A stretch of DNA of 64,000 nt from Novipirellula artificiosorum. GTDB taxonomy: Bacteria; Planctomycetota; Planctomycetia; Pirellulales; Pirellulaceae. The stretch spans positions 482,939 to 546,938 of the forward strand of contig NZ_SJPV01000001.1 in the NCBI RefSeq assembly GCF_007860135.1. The letters are read 5' to 3'. The position numbers were made by a program, and so were the translations under genes. Numbering within the stretch: the first letter of the stretch is position 1; the number at the start of each line of letters is the position of its first letter. Below the pieces are notes generated by a model. That model saw only the letters and a program-made list of their open reading frames with translations. It was not told the origin of the DNA and did not search any database. Below are positions 52,066-60,852 of the stretch, piece by piece.

Positions 52066-53574
52066 TTATTTGATCTCAAACGCGATGTTTGACTGACCGT
52101 ACTTTTTGCCTTCGATATCTTCCATGGTGAGTTGCAAACGGTATTTGCCCTCCGCCAAGTTCTGAGGCAGGTGCATTTGATAGGCGATGAAGTAATCACG
52201 CAGGTAGTTTGCCGAAATCTGTTGGTCGGCTGGCAACAATTGGCTCGCGACCTTTTGGTTTTCGGAGTTCAAGACGTCGTAACTTCCTTGCAGATGGGTT
52301 TGAAATCCATTCTCCACTTTCTTGGCGACAAAGTTCTCCACTTCGCAGTACAAAATGACCTGCTGCCCTGGCTGGAACTGCGTGGTTGGGAACGGTTTGG
52401 TTTGCCCGTACGCCATGATCTCGGTACAGAATGCCAGCGATCGCACTTCAAGCGAATCCGTCGCGGCGGCGAGGTACTTCGTCGCTTCACGAAGCTGGGG
52501 CAATGCAGAACTAAAACGTCGGCTTTGAACGGGATGCCCTTCGGGATCCACCATGGTCCAAAGGCCCAAGAGTTGATGCCTCAGGTATTCCTGTTCCTTG
52601 TCGGTCATCCCTTCGATTCTCTCGACGGCCGCATCGGGATTGCCAGCTAACACCATCAAATGCCTCGCGGTAATCAATCGTCGAGCATGCTCGGCATCCG
52701 ACTCGCCGTCAACGGGCATCGCAATTCGTTTCAGCAACGCTTCATAAAGCGTTTTGTCCGACAACGAATCAATACTCGCAGCGGCTTCCGTTGCCGTCGG
52801 TGACTGCATCGACGCGGTCGAGACCATCCGAGGATCGTCCTGGCGGCGCGTGGCCGACACCGGTTTGATCGCCTCGGGTTTGGATTCTAGTTTCGTGTCC
52901 GTGATGGTGGTCACAACAACTTCTTCGAGATCCGAGGCAGCGTTCTGTGCGGCGATGGCTTCGGCTGTGTCTTCGGCGAAGACATCCTTGGTGGGTGTTT
53001 CTTCGGCTGGCATCGCGAGTCGTTTCAATGGCGCGCTGGCCGGTTCGTTTTTCGCGGGCGGCAGCTGGTGTTCGTGCTTCAGTGACTTGGCGAGGGCTTG
53101 ATCGAGTGGCGCCGGTTGCGCCGTCGATTCCACATGATGATTCGCTAAGGCGTTCCATTGACGCAGCGCCAGCTCTTTGACCTCCGGTGACATCCCCTCA
53201 AGCTGCTCCAACAGTTCCTGTTTCGACATTCCTTCTGCAGCGTCGGCCCTTGCTTCGGCCGCGTTCGCTTGCTTGGTCGATACAGGCAGCTTTTGGGTTC
53301 GCGCAAGGGGTGCTTCGTCGGTGTGGGAAACCTGCCGAATCAGCGATTCCTCCTCGGGATCTGTCGCTTCCGCACTACCAAACACCGACCCCGCTCTCGG
53401 TTTCGCGGTCGCCAAACGCTGGCGTGGGGCTTCGACGTCGGATAACTCTGCACTTTCGTGCCGGGTTACTTGGAACAAACTACCAATCGTCCGTGGTGAA
53501 CGACAACCCACAACACCGATGACCACTGAAATCAGCGCCAACGAAATCCGTTTCGAGGGGCGAGAGAGCATCAT
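52066..53574 (-). CDS. Putative lipoprotein of unknown function
   Basis: The start at 53574 gives MMLSRPSKRISLALISVVIG followed by VVGC, a lipobox signal, in a 502-aa protein. ATG 53571 is equally possible; the longer frame to 53646 adds residues before the signal. Residues 30-300 are an Ala/Glu/Thr-rich low-complexity region, probably disordered or helical. About 300-400 are helical (LYEALLKRIAMPVDGESDAE), and the last 130 form a beta-sandwich-like domain (QFQPGQQVILYCEVENFVAK). I do not recognise a family. A tether between outer membrane and another surface is one reading of the long flexible region; it is a guess. Confidence 0.72.
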   Translation of the reverse strand: MMLSRPSKRISLALISVVIGVVGCRSPRTIGSLFQVTRHESAELSDVEAPRQRLATAKPRAGSVFGSAEATDPEEESLIRQVSHTDEAPLARTQKLPVSTKQANAAEARADAAEGMSKQELLEQLEGMSPEVKELALRQWNALANHHVESTAQPAPLDQALAKSLKHEHQLPPAKNEPASAPLKRLAMPAEETPTKDVFAEDTAEAIAAQNAASDLEEVVVTTITDTKLESKPEAIKPVSATRRQDDPRMVSTASMQSPTATEAAASIDSLSDKTLYEALLKRIAMPVDGESDAEHARRLITARHLMVLAGNPDAAVERIEGMTDKEQEYLRHQLLGLWTMVDPEGHPVQSRRFSSALPQLREATKYLAAATDSLEVRSLAFCTEIMAYGQTKPFPTTQFQPGQQVILYCEVENFVAKKVENGFQTHLQGSYDVLNSENQKVASQLLPADQQISANYLRDYFIAYQMHLPQNLAEGKYRLQLTMEDIEGKKYGQSNIAFEIK

Positions 53575-53594
53575 TGCCTCGCAAATATCCGTAA

Positions 53595-54065
53595 TCAGTT
53601 CAAAAACAGGAAGGACAGACAGCGACCGTACAAAATGGCCCCACACCGAGACAACGCCAAAGTGGGCGAAAAAAACCCCTTTGCGAGTGAATCGGTGATC
53701 GGCGTGATTCGGTCATCATCGCGCAGTGCGAAGAAACCCCAGCAAACCGCGGGAACCAGCCGCCCAGCAAGCTTCTCGTGCAGGATAATCGCAGCCATCC
53801 AGATCAGGACAAGCCGCCCCATCGGATAGCCCCGAATTGGAATCCCAATCGACGTAGCGATCAAAGGACCCGTTGTTATCGCGAGGATGCCAAGAATCCA
53901 AGGAAGCGATTGACGATCCCAATTGCGGATCGCGAGATAGTTTCTGCATTGAGGGCAAGAGCCGAACGGAAATGCAAAGCGAAGGAATTCGACTTGGGTT
54001 CTGCAAATCGGACACAGCTGCCGTTGATCCTCGCTTGTGGTCGCCGGCGGTGAATACGGATTCAT
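53595..54065 (-). CDS. Zinc-ribbon membrane protein with an NPYSPP start
   Basis: A 156-aa protein starting MNPYSPPATTSEDQRQLCPI. Cys 18, 21, 37 and 40 form a CxxC..CxxC zinc ribbon (CPIC and CPQC). About three membrane segments follow (LPWILGILAITTGPLIATSI and LVLIWMAAIILHEK). The NPYxSP-like opening recurs in the YeiH-type protein at 24052-25563. Function is unknown. It is encoded just upstream of the lipoprotein gene on the same strand, 20 bases apart, so they may be co-transcribed. Confidence 0.7.
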   Translation of the reverse strand: MNPYSPPATTSEDQRQLCPICRTQVEFLRFAFPFGSCPQCRNYLAIRNWDRQSLPWILGILAITTGPLIATSIGIPIRGYPMGRLVLIWMAAIILHEKLAGRLVPAVCWGFFALRDDDRITPITDSLAKGFFSPTLALSRCGAILYGRCLSFLFLN

Positions 54066-54286
54066 TTTGCGAAGTCCGCTTGCATGGGGTCTGGGTGCCG
54101 GTCAACCGGATCACGGCCACGATCACGCGGGGCGGGACGTGTGATCAACCACTTGATAACCGCGAGCATCGTTTTGTTCCGTCTTTCTACGGCCAGCGGC
54201 TTGACGACCGAGGACGCTCGCGCGAGATCTATCGTACCAAGCCTGTGCCACCCGAAAAGCCATCGCCCCGCCGCGAGAAAGGGCGA

Positions 54287-54360
54287 ACCACAGAGAACAC
54301 GGAGAAAGCACAGAGCATCTGCTCTGTGTTCCTCTGTGCCTCTGTGCCTCTGTGTTTCAA
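54287..54360. repeat. CACAGAG-type palindromic repeat
   Basis: Left arm 54287-54315 is built of CACAGAG/ACACGGAG units; right arm 54322-54360 is the reverse complement type (CTCTGTG repeated). The centre, CACAGAGCA-tc-TGCTCTGTG (54309-54328), is a perfect 9-bp stem with a two-base loop. Such CACAGAG/CTCTGTG palindromes recur in planctomycete intergenic DNA in my experience. Confidence 0.75.
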
Positions 54361-54605
54361 TTGTCCGCGCAACCCGTTGCCAGAGAGAACGTCCATGTTT
54401 ACTAAGAGTGATAAAGGGGCCGCGGTTTCTTTATTCGACCTCAAAATGGACTGACGCTAAAGCGACTCCTGTCCTGCCTTGATTCCTTACCGAAACGCGC
54501 CCGCCCCCGCAATTGCGAGCAACGGTCCCTTCCATACTCCTCCAGTAAAAACTCGCGCCAATTCAGAGTCAGTAAAACTGAGCACAAACCAGGCGAGGCC
54601 GCGTG

Positions 54606-54634
54606 TTGACAACGCACGCTCGCAATATGCTAAC
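54606..54634 (+). promoter_or_regulatory. Possible promoter of the sugar porter gene
   Basis: A perfect TTGACA at 54606-54611 faces the ATG at 54682. The matching -10 is weak (GCTAAC after 17 bases, or TAACCT after 19). Confidence 0.35.
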
Positions 54635-54681
54635 CTGTTAGATCCTAATGAAGGACTCATTATCTTTAGCCGGGTTTTCCT

Positions 54682-56250
54682 ATGAACAAGCGTCTGTTTT
54701 TCTGGTCATTGACCTCTGCACTAGCCGGTTTTTTGTTCGGTTTTGACACCGTTGTGATTTCAGGGGCCGAAAAACCGATCCAGGCACTTTGGGAGTTGAG
54801 CAGCGTCGAGCATGGTCTGGCCATGAGTATGGCGCTTTGGGGTACGGTGGTCGGCTCGCTGATCGGCGGCTGGCCAACGGACAGATTCGGACGCACCAAG
54901 ACGCTGTTGTGGATCGGAATCCTTTACGTCGTGTCGGCCGTTTGGTCGGCAATGGCAACGGATGTTTACTCATTCATGATCGCCCGCTTTATCGGTGGTC
55001 TCGGCGTAGGCATCTCTACGGTTGCCGCACCCTTGTACATCTCTGAAATTTCTCCACCAGCCATGCGTGGTCGTTTGGCGGGGATGTTTCAATTCAACAT
55101 CGTGCTCGGCATTCTGATCGCGTTCTTGTCCAATGCGTTGCTCGGCAACGTGGGCGAGAATGCATGGCGATGGATGATGGGCGTCGAGGCCTTTCCCGCG
55201 ATCGTCTACTCGTTGTTGTGTTTCACGTTGCCCGAGAGTCCTCGTTGGCTGATCGGCCGCGGCGATCGAGAAACGGGATTGGAGGTTCTTCGAACCATCA
55301 ACTCCGATGCATCCGAAGCCGACGTGCTTGCGTTGGCCGATGAGATTGTCGCAGCGGCGACGTCAAGCGAGAGAGTCACCCATGGATTCTGGTCATGGAA
55401 GTTGCGAACGCCCATCATGCTCGCATTTCTGGTTGCGTTTTTTAACCAGCTTTCTGGGATCAATGCGATTCTATACTTTGCGCCTCGGATCTTCGGCTTG
55501 ACCGGCTTGGATCAACAGGCCGCCTTGCTTCAATCGGTAGGCATCGGGCTGACCAATCTTATCTTTACGTTCGTCGGCTTGTATCTGATCGATCGACTCG
55601 GACGAAAAACCCTGCTTTTCATCGGCGCGATTGGATACATCGTCTCACTTGGCTTGTGCTCCTATACCTTTTTTGCGAATGCCTCAGAATTCAAAGTCGC
55701 TTCCACTGCGATCGAAGTCGTTGGTGTGATTGAGAAGATCGAGCAATCGCCCACGCCCGATTCCTACGCCGAGGATCTTTCGGAAGCCAAAACTGCATTT
55801 GCAGCCTCGGTAACCGATGATTACCGAGGCGAACCGATCACGATTCGTGAGGAAGCCTCCGTGGCTGAGTGGAAGACCATCGCTCAACAAGCGGTCACCG
55901 ATGCGTCGGAAGCGTCCAACCCGGCGGGGATGATTGTGTTGTTATGCATCTTTGGTTTCATCGCCGCACATGCCGTCGGTCAAGGTGCCGTTATTTGGGT
56001 CCTGATTTCAGAAATCTTCCCGAACAAGTATCGCGCCGCAGGCCAATCGCTCGGAAGTTTTACGCATTGGATTTTTGCCGCGATGCTGACACTTGTCTTT
56101 CCCTGGATGGTCACCTACTTCGCACCCGGTTACGTGTTCGGCTTTTTCTGCTTCATGATGGTCTTGGAACTGTTCTGGGTGATCTTTTTGGTCCCCGAAA
56201 CCAAGGGCGTTCCGTTGGAACAAATACAACGCCAACTGGGCGTGGAGTAG
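54682..56250 (+). CDS. Sugar porter family MFS transporter with a large extra loop
   Basis: A 522-aa sugar:H+ symporter or facilitator. Diagnostic motifs are GFLFGFDTVVISGA, DRFGRTKTLLW, RFIGGLGVGISTVAAPLYIS, PESPRWLIGRGDRE, NQLSGINAILYFAPRIF, DRLGRKTLL and the C-terminal PETKGVPLEQIQ. Twelve spans are expected. An insertion of about 78 mostly acidic and Ala-rich residues (about 335-412, including EKIEQSPTPDSYAEDLSEAK) sits between the ninth and tenth spans, where family members have a short loop. The insert probably faces the periplasm. Sugar specificity cannot be read; xylose, arabinose or glucose types are likeliest. Confidence 0.93.
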   Translation: MNKRLFFWSLTSALAGFLFGFDTVVISGAEKPIQALWELSSVEHGLAMSMALWGTVVGSLIGGWPTDRFGRTKTLLWIGILYVVSAVWSAMATDVYSFMIARFIGGLGVGISTVAAPLYISEISPPAMRGRLAGMFQFNIVLGILIAFLSNALLGNVGENAWRWMMGVEAFPAIVYSLLCFTLPESPRWLIGRGDRETGLEVLRTINSDASEADVLALADEIVAAATSSERVTHGFWSWKLRTPIMLAFLVAFFNQLSGINAILYFAPRIFGLTGLDQQAALLQSVGIGLTNLIFTFVGLYLIDRLGRKTLLFIGAIGYIVSLGLCSYTFFANASEFKVASTAIEVVGVIEKIEQSPTPDSYAEDLSEAKTAFAASVTDDYRGEPITIREEASVAEWKTIAQQAVTDASEASNPAGMIVLLCIFGFIAAHAVGQGAVIWVLISEIFPNKYRAAGQSLGSFTHWIFAAMLTLVFPWMVTYFAPGYVFGFFCFMMVLELFWVIFLVPETKGVPLEQIQRQLGVE

Positions 56251-56313
56251 CTCGCGGACGTTGGCTGTTCATCCGCTTCCTGTAGCCACGGCTTTCCAGC
56301 AGTGGCCGACTAC

Positions 56314-56349
56314 GAAAAAATCCCGAACATTCAAGAGGAATGTCCGGGA
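56314..56349 (-). terminator. Rho-independent terminator of the fasciclin gene
   Basis: Stem TCCCGAACATTC (56321-56332), loop AAGAG, and GAATGTCCGGGA (56338-56349) pair with one mismatch. On the minus strand the stem is followed by a run of T (56320-56315), about 30 bases after the stop of the fasciclin gene. On the plus strand the following ATTTTAAAA is weaker but may also stop the sugar porter transcript. Confidence 0.8.
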
Positions 56350-56378
56350 ATTTTAAAACACGAAAGGATTGTTAGAGA

Positions 56379-56885
56379 CTACTTTTCTGCGGGAATCAAA
56401 ACGCTGTCGATCACGTGGATGACGCCGTTCTTGCAAACAATGTCTGTCTTCAAAACTTTGGCGTCATTAATCTTGACCCCATCGCTGCTCGCGGTGATAT
56501 TCACCTTCTGACCTTGAACCGTCTTGGCCTCGTCCAACTTAACAACGTCGGCAGCCATCGCCTTCGCCGCGACGACGTGATAGGTCAAGATCGCAATCAG
56601 CTTCTGCTTGTTTTCTGGTTTCAACAGCGTCTCAACCGTTCCCTTCGGAAGCTTTTCAAACGCTTCGTTGGTTGGCGCCAAAACGGTGAACGGCCCGTCA
56701 CCGCTCAGCGTGTCCACGAGCCCTGCTGCCTTCACAGCGGCCACGAGCGTGCTGAACGCTTCGTTACCTGCAGCAACTTCGACAATCGTCTTTTCCTGAG
56801 TCTTCACTGCTTCCTCTGCGACGCAAACTGCGGGAGCCACGACTGCAACAGCAACACCTGCAACTAAACTAAACAAACTTCTCAT
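56379..56885 (-). CDS. Secreted fasciclin-domain protein
   Basis: The start at 56885 gives a 168-aa protein with a signal peptide ([20 protein letters not shown], cleaved near CVAEE). The mature part is a single FAS1 domain: [60 protein letters not shown] and the closing [16 protein letters not shown]1 domains mediate adhesion at the cell surface. The longer frame to 57125 lacks protein character ahead of the signal. A strong terminator follows at 56314-56349. Confidence 0.93.
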   Translation of the reverse strand: MRSLFSLVAGVAVAVVAPAVCVAEEAVKTQEKTIVEVAAGNEAFSTLVAAVKAAGLVDTLSGDGPFTVLAPTNEAFEKLPKGTVETLLKPENKQKLIAILTYHVVAAKAMAADVVKLDEAKTVQGQKVNITASSDGVKINDAKVLKTDIVCKNGVIHVIDSVLIPAEK

Positions 56886-57205
56886 CTTATTTTCTCTCTC
56901 GAAAGTGGGTCGAACGTCTGGGTGACAAGTACGGGATTGCTTGCGAAACGCACAAGCGAAGGAGGATGGGTAAGTGCCCCGTGTCACGTGGCGATCAACG
57001 TATTTTTTTGGAATATCTGTTACGCGGAAAGCTTTAGCGTTTCCGATACGCAAACTCTGCTGCCGGCTAGCAGGTGCATTCTTTGCACGACGAGATGTTA
57101 GCGGGCCGTCAAGCGGCATTCGCAAAAAAATTTCGCAAGAAACTCAGGGCTCAATCGGCCGCATGACTCCGTGCAGTAGCTGAATCACTAGCCAGCGGAG
57201 CGCGG
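56886..57205. other. Intergenic region upstream of the fasciclin gene
   Basis: About 320 bases between the fasciclin gene and the zinc-ribbon/TerB gene, both minus. It holds an imperfect hairpin CGGAAA..TTTCCG and the fasciclin leader; no further gene or clear promoter was seen. Confidence 0.4.
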
Positions 57206-57826
57206 TCACGCTTCGGCCGTCGGTTCGCTAAGATGATTGATCAGTTCAACGAATTGATCTTGAGGAATTCCGAGGGTGGTCGACAACTGCGCCAACTGCT
57301 TCTGATGCCCAGGTTGCAAATCGTCACCGGCCGACATCGTGTGGAACGCCAACTTGACCACAAGTGCCTTTCCGTGTGGCGACAGGGTTTCCGCGATCTT
57401 ACCGACATACGTGTTCAAATCGGCGGCGGACTCGGTGGCCATGGCGATTTCGTTGTCGAGCGTTTCCGCGGGAATCGGAAGCCCCGCGATCTCCATATAC
57501 TGTTTCTTGATCTCGGCTCGTTCGGCGTCGTCCACAATGTCATCCGCAAGTGCCGCCATCACCATCACGCGAAGCAAATGCTGATTGGTCTGTTGCTGCT
57601 CTTGCTCGGGGTCGTACGCCAGGATCTCTTCTGCAAACGTACCACCACAAGAGGAGCACTCGACAAAACGCCCCGCGACGTTCAGTGGGATCAACGGGAT
57701 GAAGTAAAGGGTAAAGAAGTTCCTCACTTGCTTGAGGCTACCGCTTCGCATCGTCGAACACTGCGGACAATGAAATTGAGTCGCTTCAACCGTCGACGTC
57801 AATCCGCGTGAGCCCCAAATGATCAT
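57206..57826 (-). CDS. Zinc-ribbon plus TerB-like domain protein
   Basis: A 206-aa soluble protein. Residues 1-65 are a zinc ribbon (FHCPQC, Cys 20/23, and VECSSC, Cys 57/60), with FFTLYFIPLIPLNVAGRFVE between them as in zinc_ribbon_15 proteins. Residues 80-200 are all-helical with MVMAALADDIVDDAERAEIK, the acidic metal-binding helix seen in TerB/DjlA-like domains. TerB relatives occur in stress-response systems, but no tellurite genes are nearby. Function here is unknown. The reading ends at 57206. Confidence 0.82.
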   Translation of the reverse strand: MIIWGSRGLTSTVEATQFHCPQCSTMRSGSLKQVRNFFTLYFIPLIPLNVAGRFVECSSCGGTFAEEILAYDPEQEQQQTNQHLLRVMVMAALADDIVDDAERAEIKKQYMEIAGLPIPAETLDNEIAMATESAADLNTYVGKIAETLSPHGKALVVKLAFHTMSAGDDLQPGHQKQLAQLSTTLGIPQDQFVELINHLSEPTAEA

Positions 57827-57903
57827 CAGTGGTTTCCCGAAATAGCAGAACCGTAACCAACAGGCAATGCCTCATTGTGTACCTTGGTCCGTGCTGCTGC
57901 AAG

Positions 57904-58854
57904 CTACTGGTTGTCGATCATTTTCAGACGCTTCAGCCATGCTTCGCAAAGGCCCGGCCACAGAGATGCGCCTTCAACATTGCGTGCCAAACCGAGCCCA
58001 TGACGACCTTCAGCAAACAGGTGCATTTCCACCTGCACTCCTTTGTCAACACATGCCCGGTAATACTGCAAGCTGTTCTCGACGGGCACGGACTGGTCCT
58101 CGGCCGTATGGAACAAGAAGGTTGGCGGCGTATCGGCCGTGACTTGAGTTGGATTGTCAAGCGATGCCAATAGACGTGGGTCGGGATCGCTGCCAAGCAA
58201 GTTTCGTTGACTGCCGAGGTGCGTATATGGCGTGCCGAGGGAGAGGACACCATAGCAGAGAATACTGAAGTTTGGCCGCGAAGATACTTTTGCGATCGGG
58301 TCATCGGATTGGTCGTTGACTTGCGCAAAATGCGTCGAAACGGTCGACGCAAGGTGACCGCCAGCGGAAAAACCAATCACACCGATTTGATTCGGGTTCA
58401 AATTCAATTCGTTCGCTCGCGCCCGTAGCGTTTGAATCGCACGCTGGGCATCAAGCATCGGAGCCGGGTGACCATAACCCTCACCCCCATTACCGGCGCC
58501 GCGAAGCCGATACGTACAGATCGCGGAACTCATTCCCATCGATCGGAACCACTCGGCAATCTCATCCCCTTCGTGTCCCATCGCGTGCCTCCCGTATCCG
58601 CCACCGGGCAAAATGACGACACTCGCGACTGGGGTTTCCGATTCAGCCAACGTAAAAATCAATTCGGGGACATCACCTTTCTCGGTAAATCGAGCCCCTG
58701 GAACGCCAGCGGGCCAAAGCGGTTCCGACATTTGGGCCGGCGTGTCGGCAGCGGCAACATGGACGAAGGTCATCGCGAAAACCAATGCAGCAGACGTAAG
58801 GAAACAAGACGAAAATAGGTGGGGCAGGGCAGGGCAGGACATTGGAAGCCTCAT
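57904..58854 (-). CDS. Secreted alpha/beta hydrolase, acetyl-xylan-esterase-like
   Basis: A 316-aa protein with a signal peptide ending near AAADTP. The oxyanion segment is VVILPGGGYGRHAMGHEGDE. The nucleophile Ser is in GVIGFSAGGHLASTV, with an Asp in FHTAEDQSVPVENS and His in FAEGRHGLGLA completing a plausible triad. This matches BD-FAE/acetyl-xylan-esterase-like hydrolases, which deacetylate plant or algal polysaccharides. The substrate is inferred from family and from the glycan-rich neighbourhood. It stands divergent from the ABC-2 permease genes. Confidence 0.88.
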   Translation of the reverse strand: MRLPMSCPALPHLFSSCFLTSAALVFAMTFVHVAAADTPAQMSEPLWPAGVPGARFTEKGDVPELIFTLAESETPVASVVILPGGGYGRHAMGHEGDEIAEWFRSMGMSSAICTYRLRGAGNGGEGYGHPAPMLDAQRAIQTLRARANELNLNPNQIGVIGFSAGGHLASTVSTHFAQVNDQSDDPIAKVSSRPNFSILCYGVLSLGTPYTHLGSQRNLLGSDPDPRLLASLDNPTQVTADTPPTFLFHTAEDQSVPVENSLQYYRACVDKGVQVEMHLFAEGRHGLGLARNVEGASLWPGLCEAWLKRLKMIDNQ

Positions 58855-59006
58855 GATGGGAAAACTGGCAAGCAGATGACCGCCATTGTAGCGGATTGTC
58901 TGGGCGGTACGATGGAAGTGAAAAGAAGAGGAAAGTTGTCACCGAACGATTGGCGAATGCTGAAAGCCCCCTTCTCTCGCGTCTCCACACTCTTGCAGCC
59001 TAAAAC

Positions 59007-59906
59007 GTGCCTTCTCACTCCTCCAACTCGCTGACCGTGCCTCACCATGCCGCCGGGTTGTCGTGGCGTTTCTCGACTTGGTGGGTCATTCTGCGAACGG
59101 CGCTCGAAGAACGCCTCGTTTACCGAGGCGACTTCGCACTCGGTACACTGATGCGATTCCTACCGATCCTTACCCAAATTTTCTTGTGGTTCGCCATCTT
59201 TGACGCAATCAATGCTCAACAGGGCAACACCCGCGAATCGAGCACGGCACAGATCGGTGGTTTTGGATTTCGCGACATGGTCGCCTACTACTTGTTGACC
59301 ATGGTCGCGCGTGCATTTTCGAGCATGCCGGGCTTGGCGTCGGGCATTGCCCAGCAAATTCGTGATGGAGAGATCAAGCGATATTTGATTCAACCGATCG
59401 ATTTGATCGGATTTCTGTTGCTGACACGCATTGCTCATAAGCTTGCGTATTACGCGATTGCGGTCGGGCCCTTCGCTTTGGTCTTCTTTCTGTGCCGCGA
59501 TTACTTCGTGACGGGTTGGCCGAGTGCCTCGGTAATGATCGCCTTTGTCGCATCACTCTTGATGAGCTTTTTGATTGGGTTCTTTCTCGAAGCAGCTATT
59601 GGGATGATTGGGTTCTGGTTCCTCGAAGTCTCCTCTCTTCTATTCATCTACATGCTGTTCAGTTTCTTTTTGTCCGGTCATATGTTTCCGCTTACGCTAC
59701 TTCCCGAGGGCATTGGAAGTATCGTCCAATTCCTACCTTTCAAGTACCTCGCCTACTTCCCGGCCGCGGTCTTCTTAGGAAAAATCCCGTCGGAACAACT
59801 GCCAATGGAAATGGCGATTCAATTCTCCTGGCTGGTCTTCTTTCTCATCGTCTGCCGCCTTGCCTACGCTCGAGGCGTCCGGCGTTACAGCGGATTTGGG
59901 GGCTAA
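59007..59906 (+). CDS. ABC-2 family permease (DUF990), first of a pair
   Basis: A 299-aa membrane protein starting at GTG 59007, with about six spans. It belongs to ABC2_membrane_6 (DUF990, PF06182): [40 protein letters not shown] and the ending [15 protein letters not shown] are family features. The second permease follows after four bases. Normally an ATPase gene stands next to such a pair; none does here, so the ATPase must be encoded elsewhere. The substrate is unknown. Confidence 0.9.
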   Translation: MPSHSSNSLTVPHHAAGLSWRFSTWWVILRTALEERLVYRGDFALGTLMRFLPILTQIFLWFAIFDAINAQQGNTRESSTAQIGGFGFRDMVAYYLLTMVARAFSSMPGLASGIAQQIRDGEIKRYLIQPIDLIGFLLLTRIAHKLAYYAIAVGPFALVFFLCRDYFVTGWPSASVMIAFVASLLMSFLIGFFLEAAIGMIGFWFLEVSSLLFIYMLFSFFLSGHMFPLTLLPEGIGSIVQFLPFKYLAYFPAAVFLGKIPSEQLPMEMAIQFSWLVFFLIVCRLAYARGVRRYSGFGG

Positions 59907-59910
59907 GGCA

Positions 59911-60792
59911 ATGGACGATCCCGCGACAAAAGAAAGTAAACCGGTTGGCCCCAATTACTGGAAAGTCTTCCTGACGTTCGCCAGCAACAGTCTGGTACGG
60001 GACATGACGTTCCGTGTCAACTTTTTCTTACAATGCGTCAGCAGCATTGGCTGGACGCTGATGAACGTCGGCTTTTACCTGATCATTTTTCAATACACCG
60101 GCTCGATCGGGGAAGACACGGGTTGGGATCGTGACAAATTCTTTGTCTTTCTGGCAACCACCTGGTTTGTCAACTCGTTGGTGCAAGCGTTCTTTATGCC
60201 GAACGCGCAAGAGTTTAGCGAATTGATTCGCACGGGAGGGCTCGACTTTGCACTGCTGAAACCCATCGACACTCAATTCTTGATTTCGTTTCGCCGAATC
60301 GATTGGAGTGCGTTATCGAACTTCGTTGCCGGCATCGTGATTGCTGCGATTGCGCTCTATTCCTTAGCCACTCGCGAGGTCAATCCGATGATCCCCTCGC
60401 TGATTTCTGTGCTGCTGTATTTTGTGTTTGTTGTTTGCGGTGTGCTGATTATGTATAGCCTGATGATCTCACTGAGCGCGACAAGCATTTGGCTGGGAAG
60501 GAACCAAACGCTCTACAATTTCTGGTTCTACATTACCAACTTCAGCCGTTATCCGATGGAGATTTACGACCGCGGTTGGGGTAAACCGTTGTACGGGTTC
60601 TTCACTTTCGTGATTCCGGTGCTGCTGGTCGTGAATGTACCAGCTCGGCTACTGGCTCGGCCGATCGATCCGCGAACCGACTGGGAATGGATGCTGGTTG
60701 GTTGGGCGTTGGTGGCAACCCTCGTAAGCCTCGCGACAAGCCGGTGGATCTTTAAGAAGGCGCTGCTGAGTTACCGGAGTGCCAGCTCGTAG
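59911..60792 (+). CDS. ABC-2 family permease (DUF990), second of a pair
   Basis: A 293-aa membrane protein, ATG at 59911, four bases after the stop of the first permease. It shares the family core SELIRTGGLDFALLKPIDTQ with FRRIDWSALSNFVAGIV and has about six spans. An upstream in-frame ATG (59860) lies inside the first permease gene and is not needed. The pair presumably makes a heterodimer channel for an exporter with an ATPase encoded elsewhere. Confidence 0.9.
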   Translation: MDDPATKESKPVGPNYWKVFLTFASNSLVRDMTFRVNFFLQCVSSIGWTLMNVGFYLIIFQYTGSIGEDTGWDRDKFFVFLATTWFVNSLVQAFFMPNAQEFSELIRTGGLDFALLKPIDTQFLISFRRIDWSALSNFVAGIVIAAIALYSLATREVNPMIPSLISVLLYFVFVVCGVLIMYSLMISLSATSIWLGRNQTLYNFWFYITNFSRYPMEIYDRGWGKPLYGFFTFVIPVLLVVNVPARLLARPIDPRTDWEWMLVGWALVATLVSLATSRWIFKKALLSYRSASS

Positions 60793-60808
60793 TGGCGGTG
60801 AGTTTTTT

Positions 60809-60834
60809 GAAGCGAGCAAGCGATCGCTCGCTTC
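60809..60834. repeat. Palindrome between the permease pair and dapB
   Basis: GAAGCGAGC and GCTCGCTTC form a perfect 9-bp stem with AGCGATCGCT partly inside it. A T run precedes it on the plus strand rather than following, so it is not a classical terminator for either convergent gene, though its position between two gene ends fits a terminator-like role. Confidence 0.5.
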
Positions 60835-60852
60835 GCCTGCGATCACACCGTA

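Larger units (their letters stand above)
54066..54681. other. Intergenic region with a CACAGAG palindromic repeat
   Basis: About 600 bases between the zinc-ribbon gene and the sugar porter. It contains the repeat at 54287-54360 and a possible promoter at 54606-54634. Open frames across it translate the repeat into low-complexity protein and are not genes. Confidence 0.5.

Noticed and set aside
53873..54454. 193-aa open frame on the plus strand ending in the CACAGAG repeat
   Set aside because: It is antisense to the zinc-ribbon gene and then translates the palindromic repeat (TENTEKAQSICSVF type), a known kind of false gene.
56886..57125. 80-residue extension of the fasciclin frame
   Set aside because: It precedes the signal peptide and has no protein character; ATG 56885 gives a clean signal.
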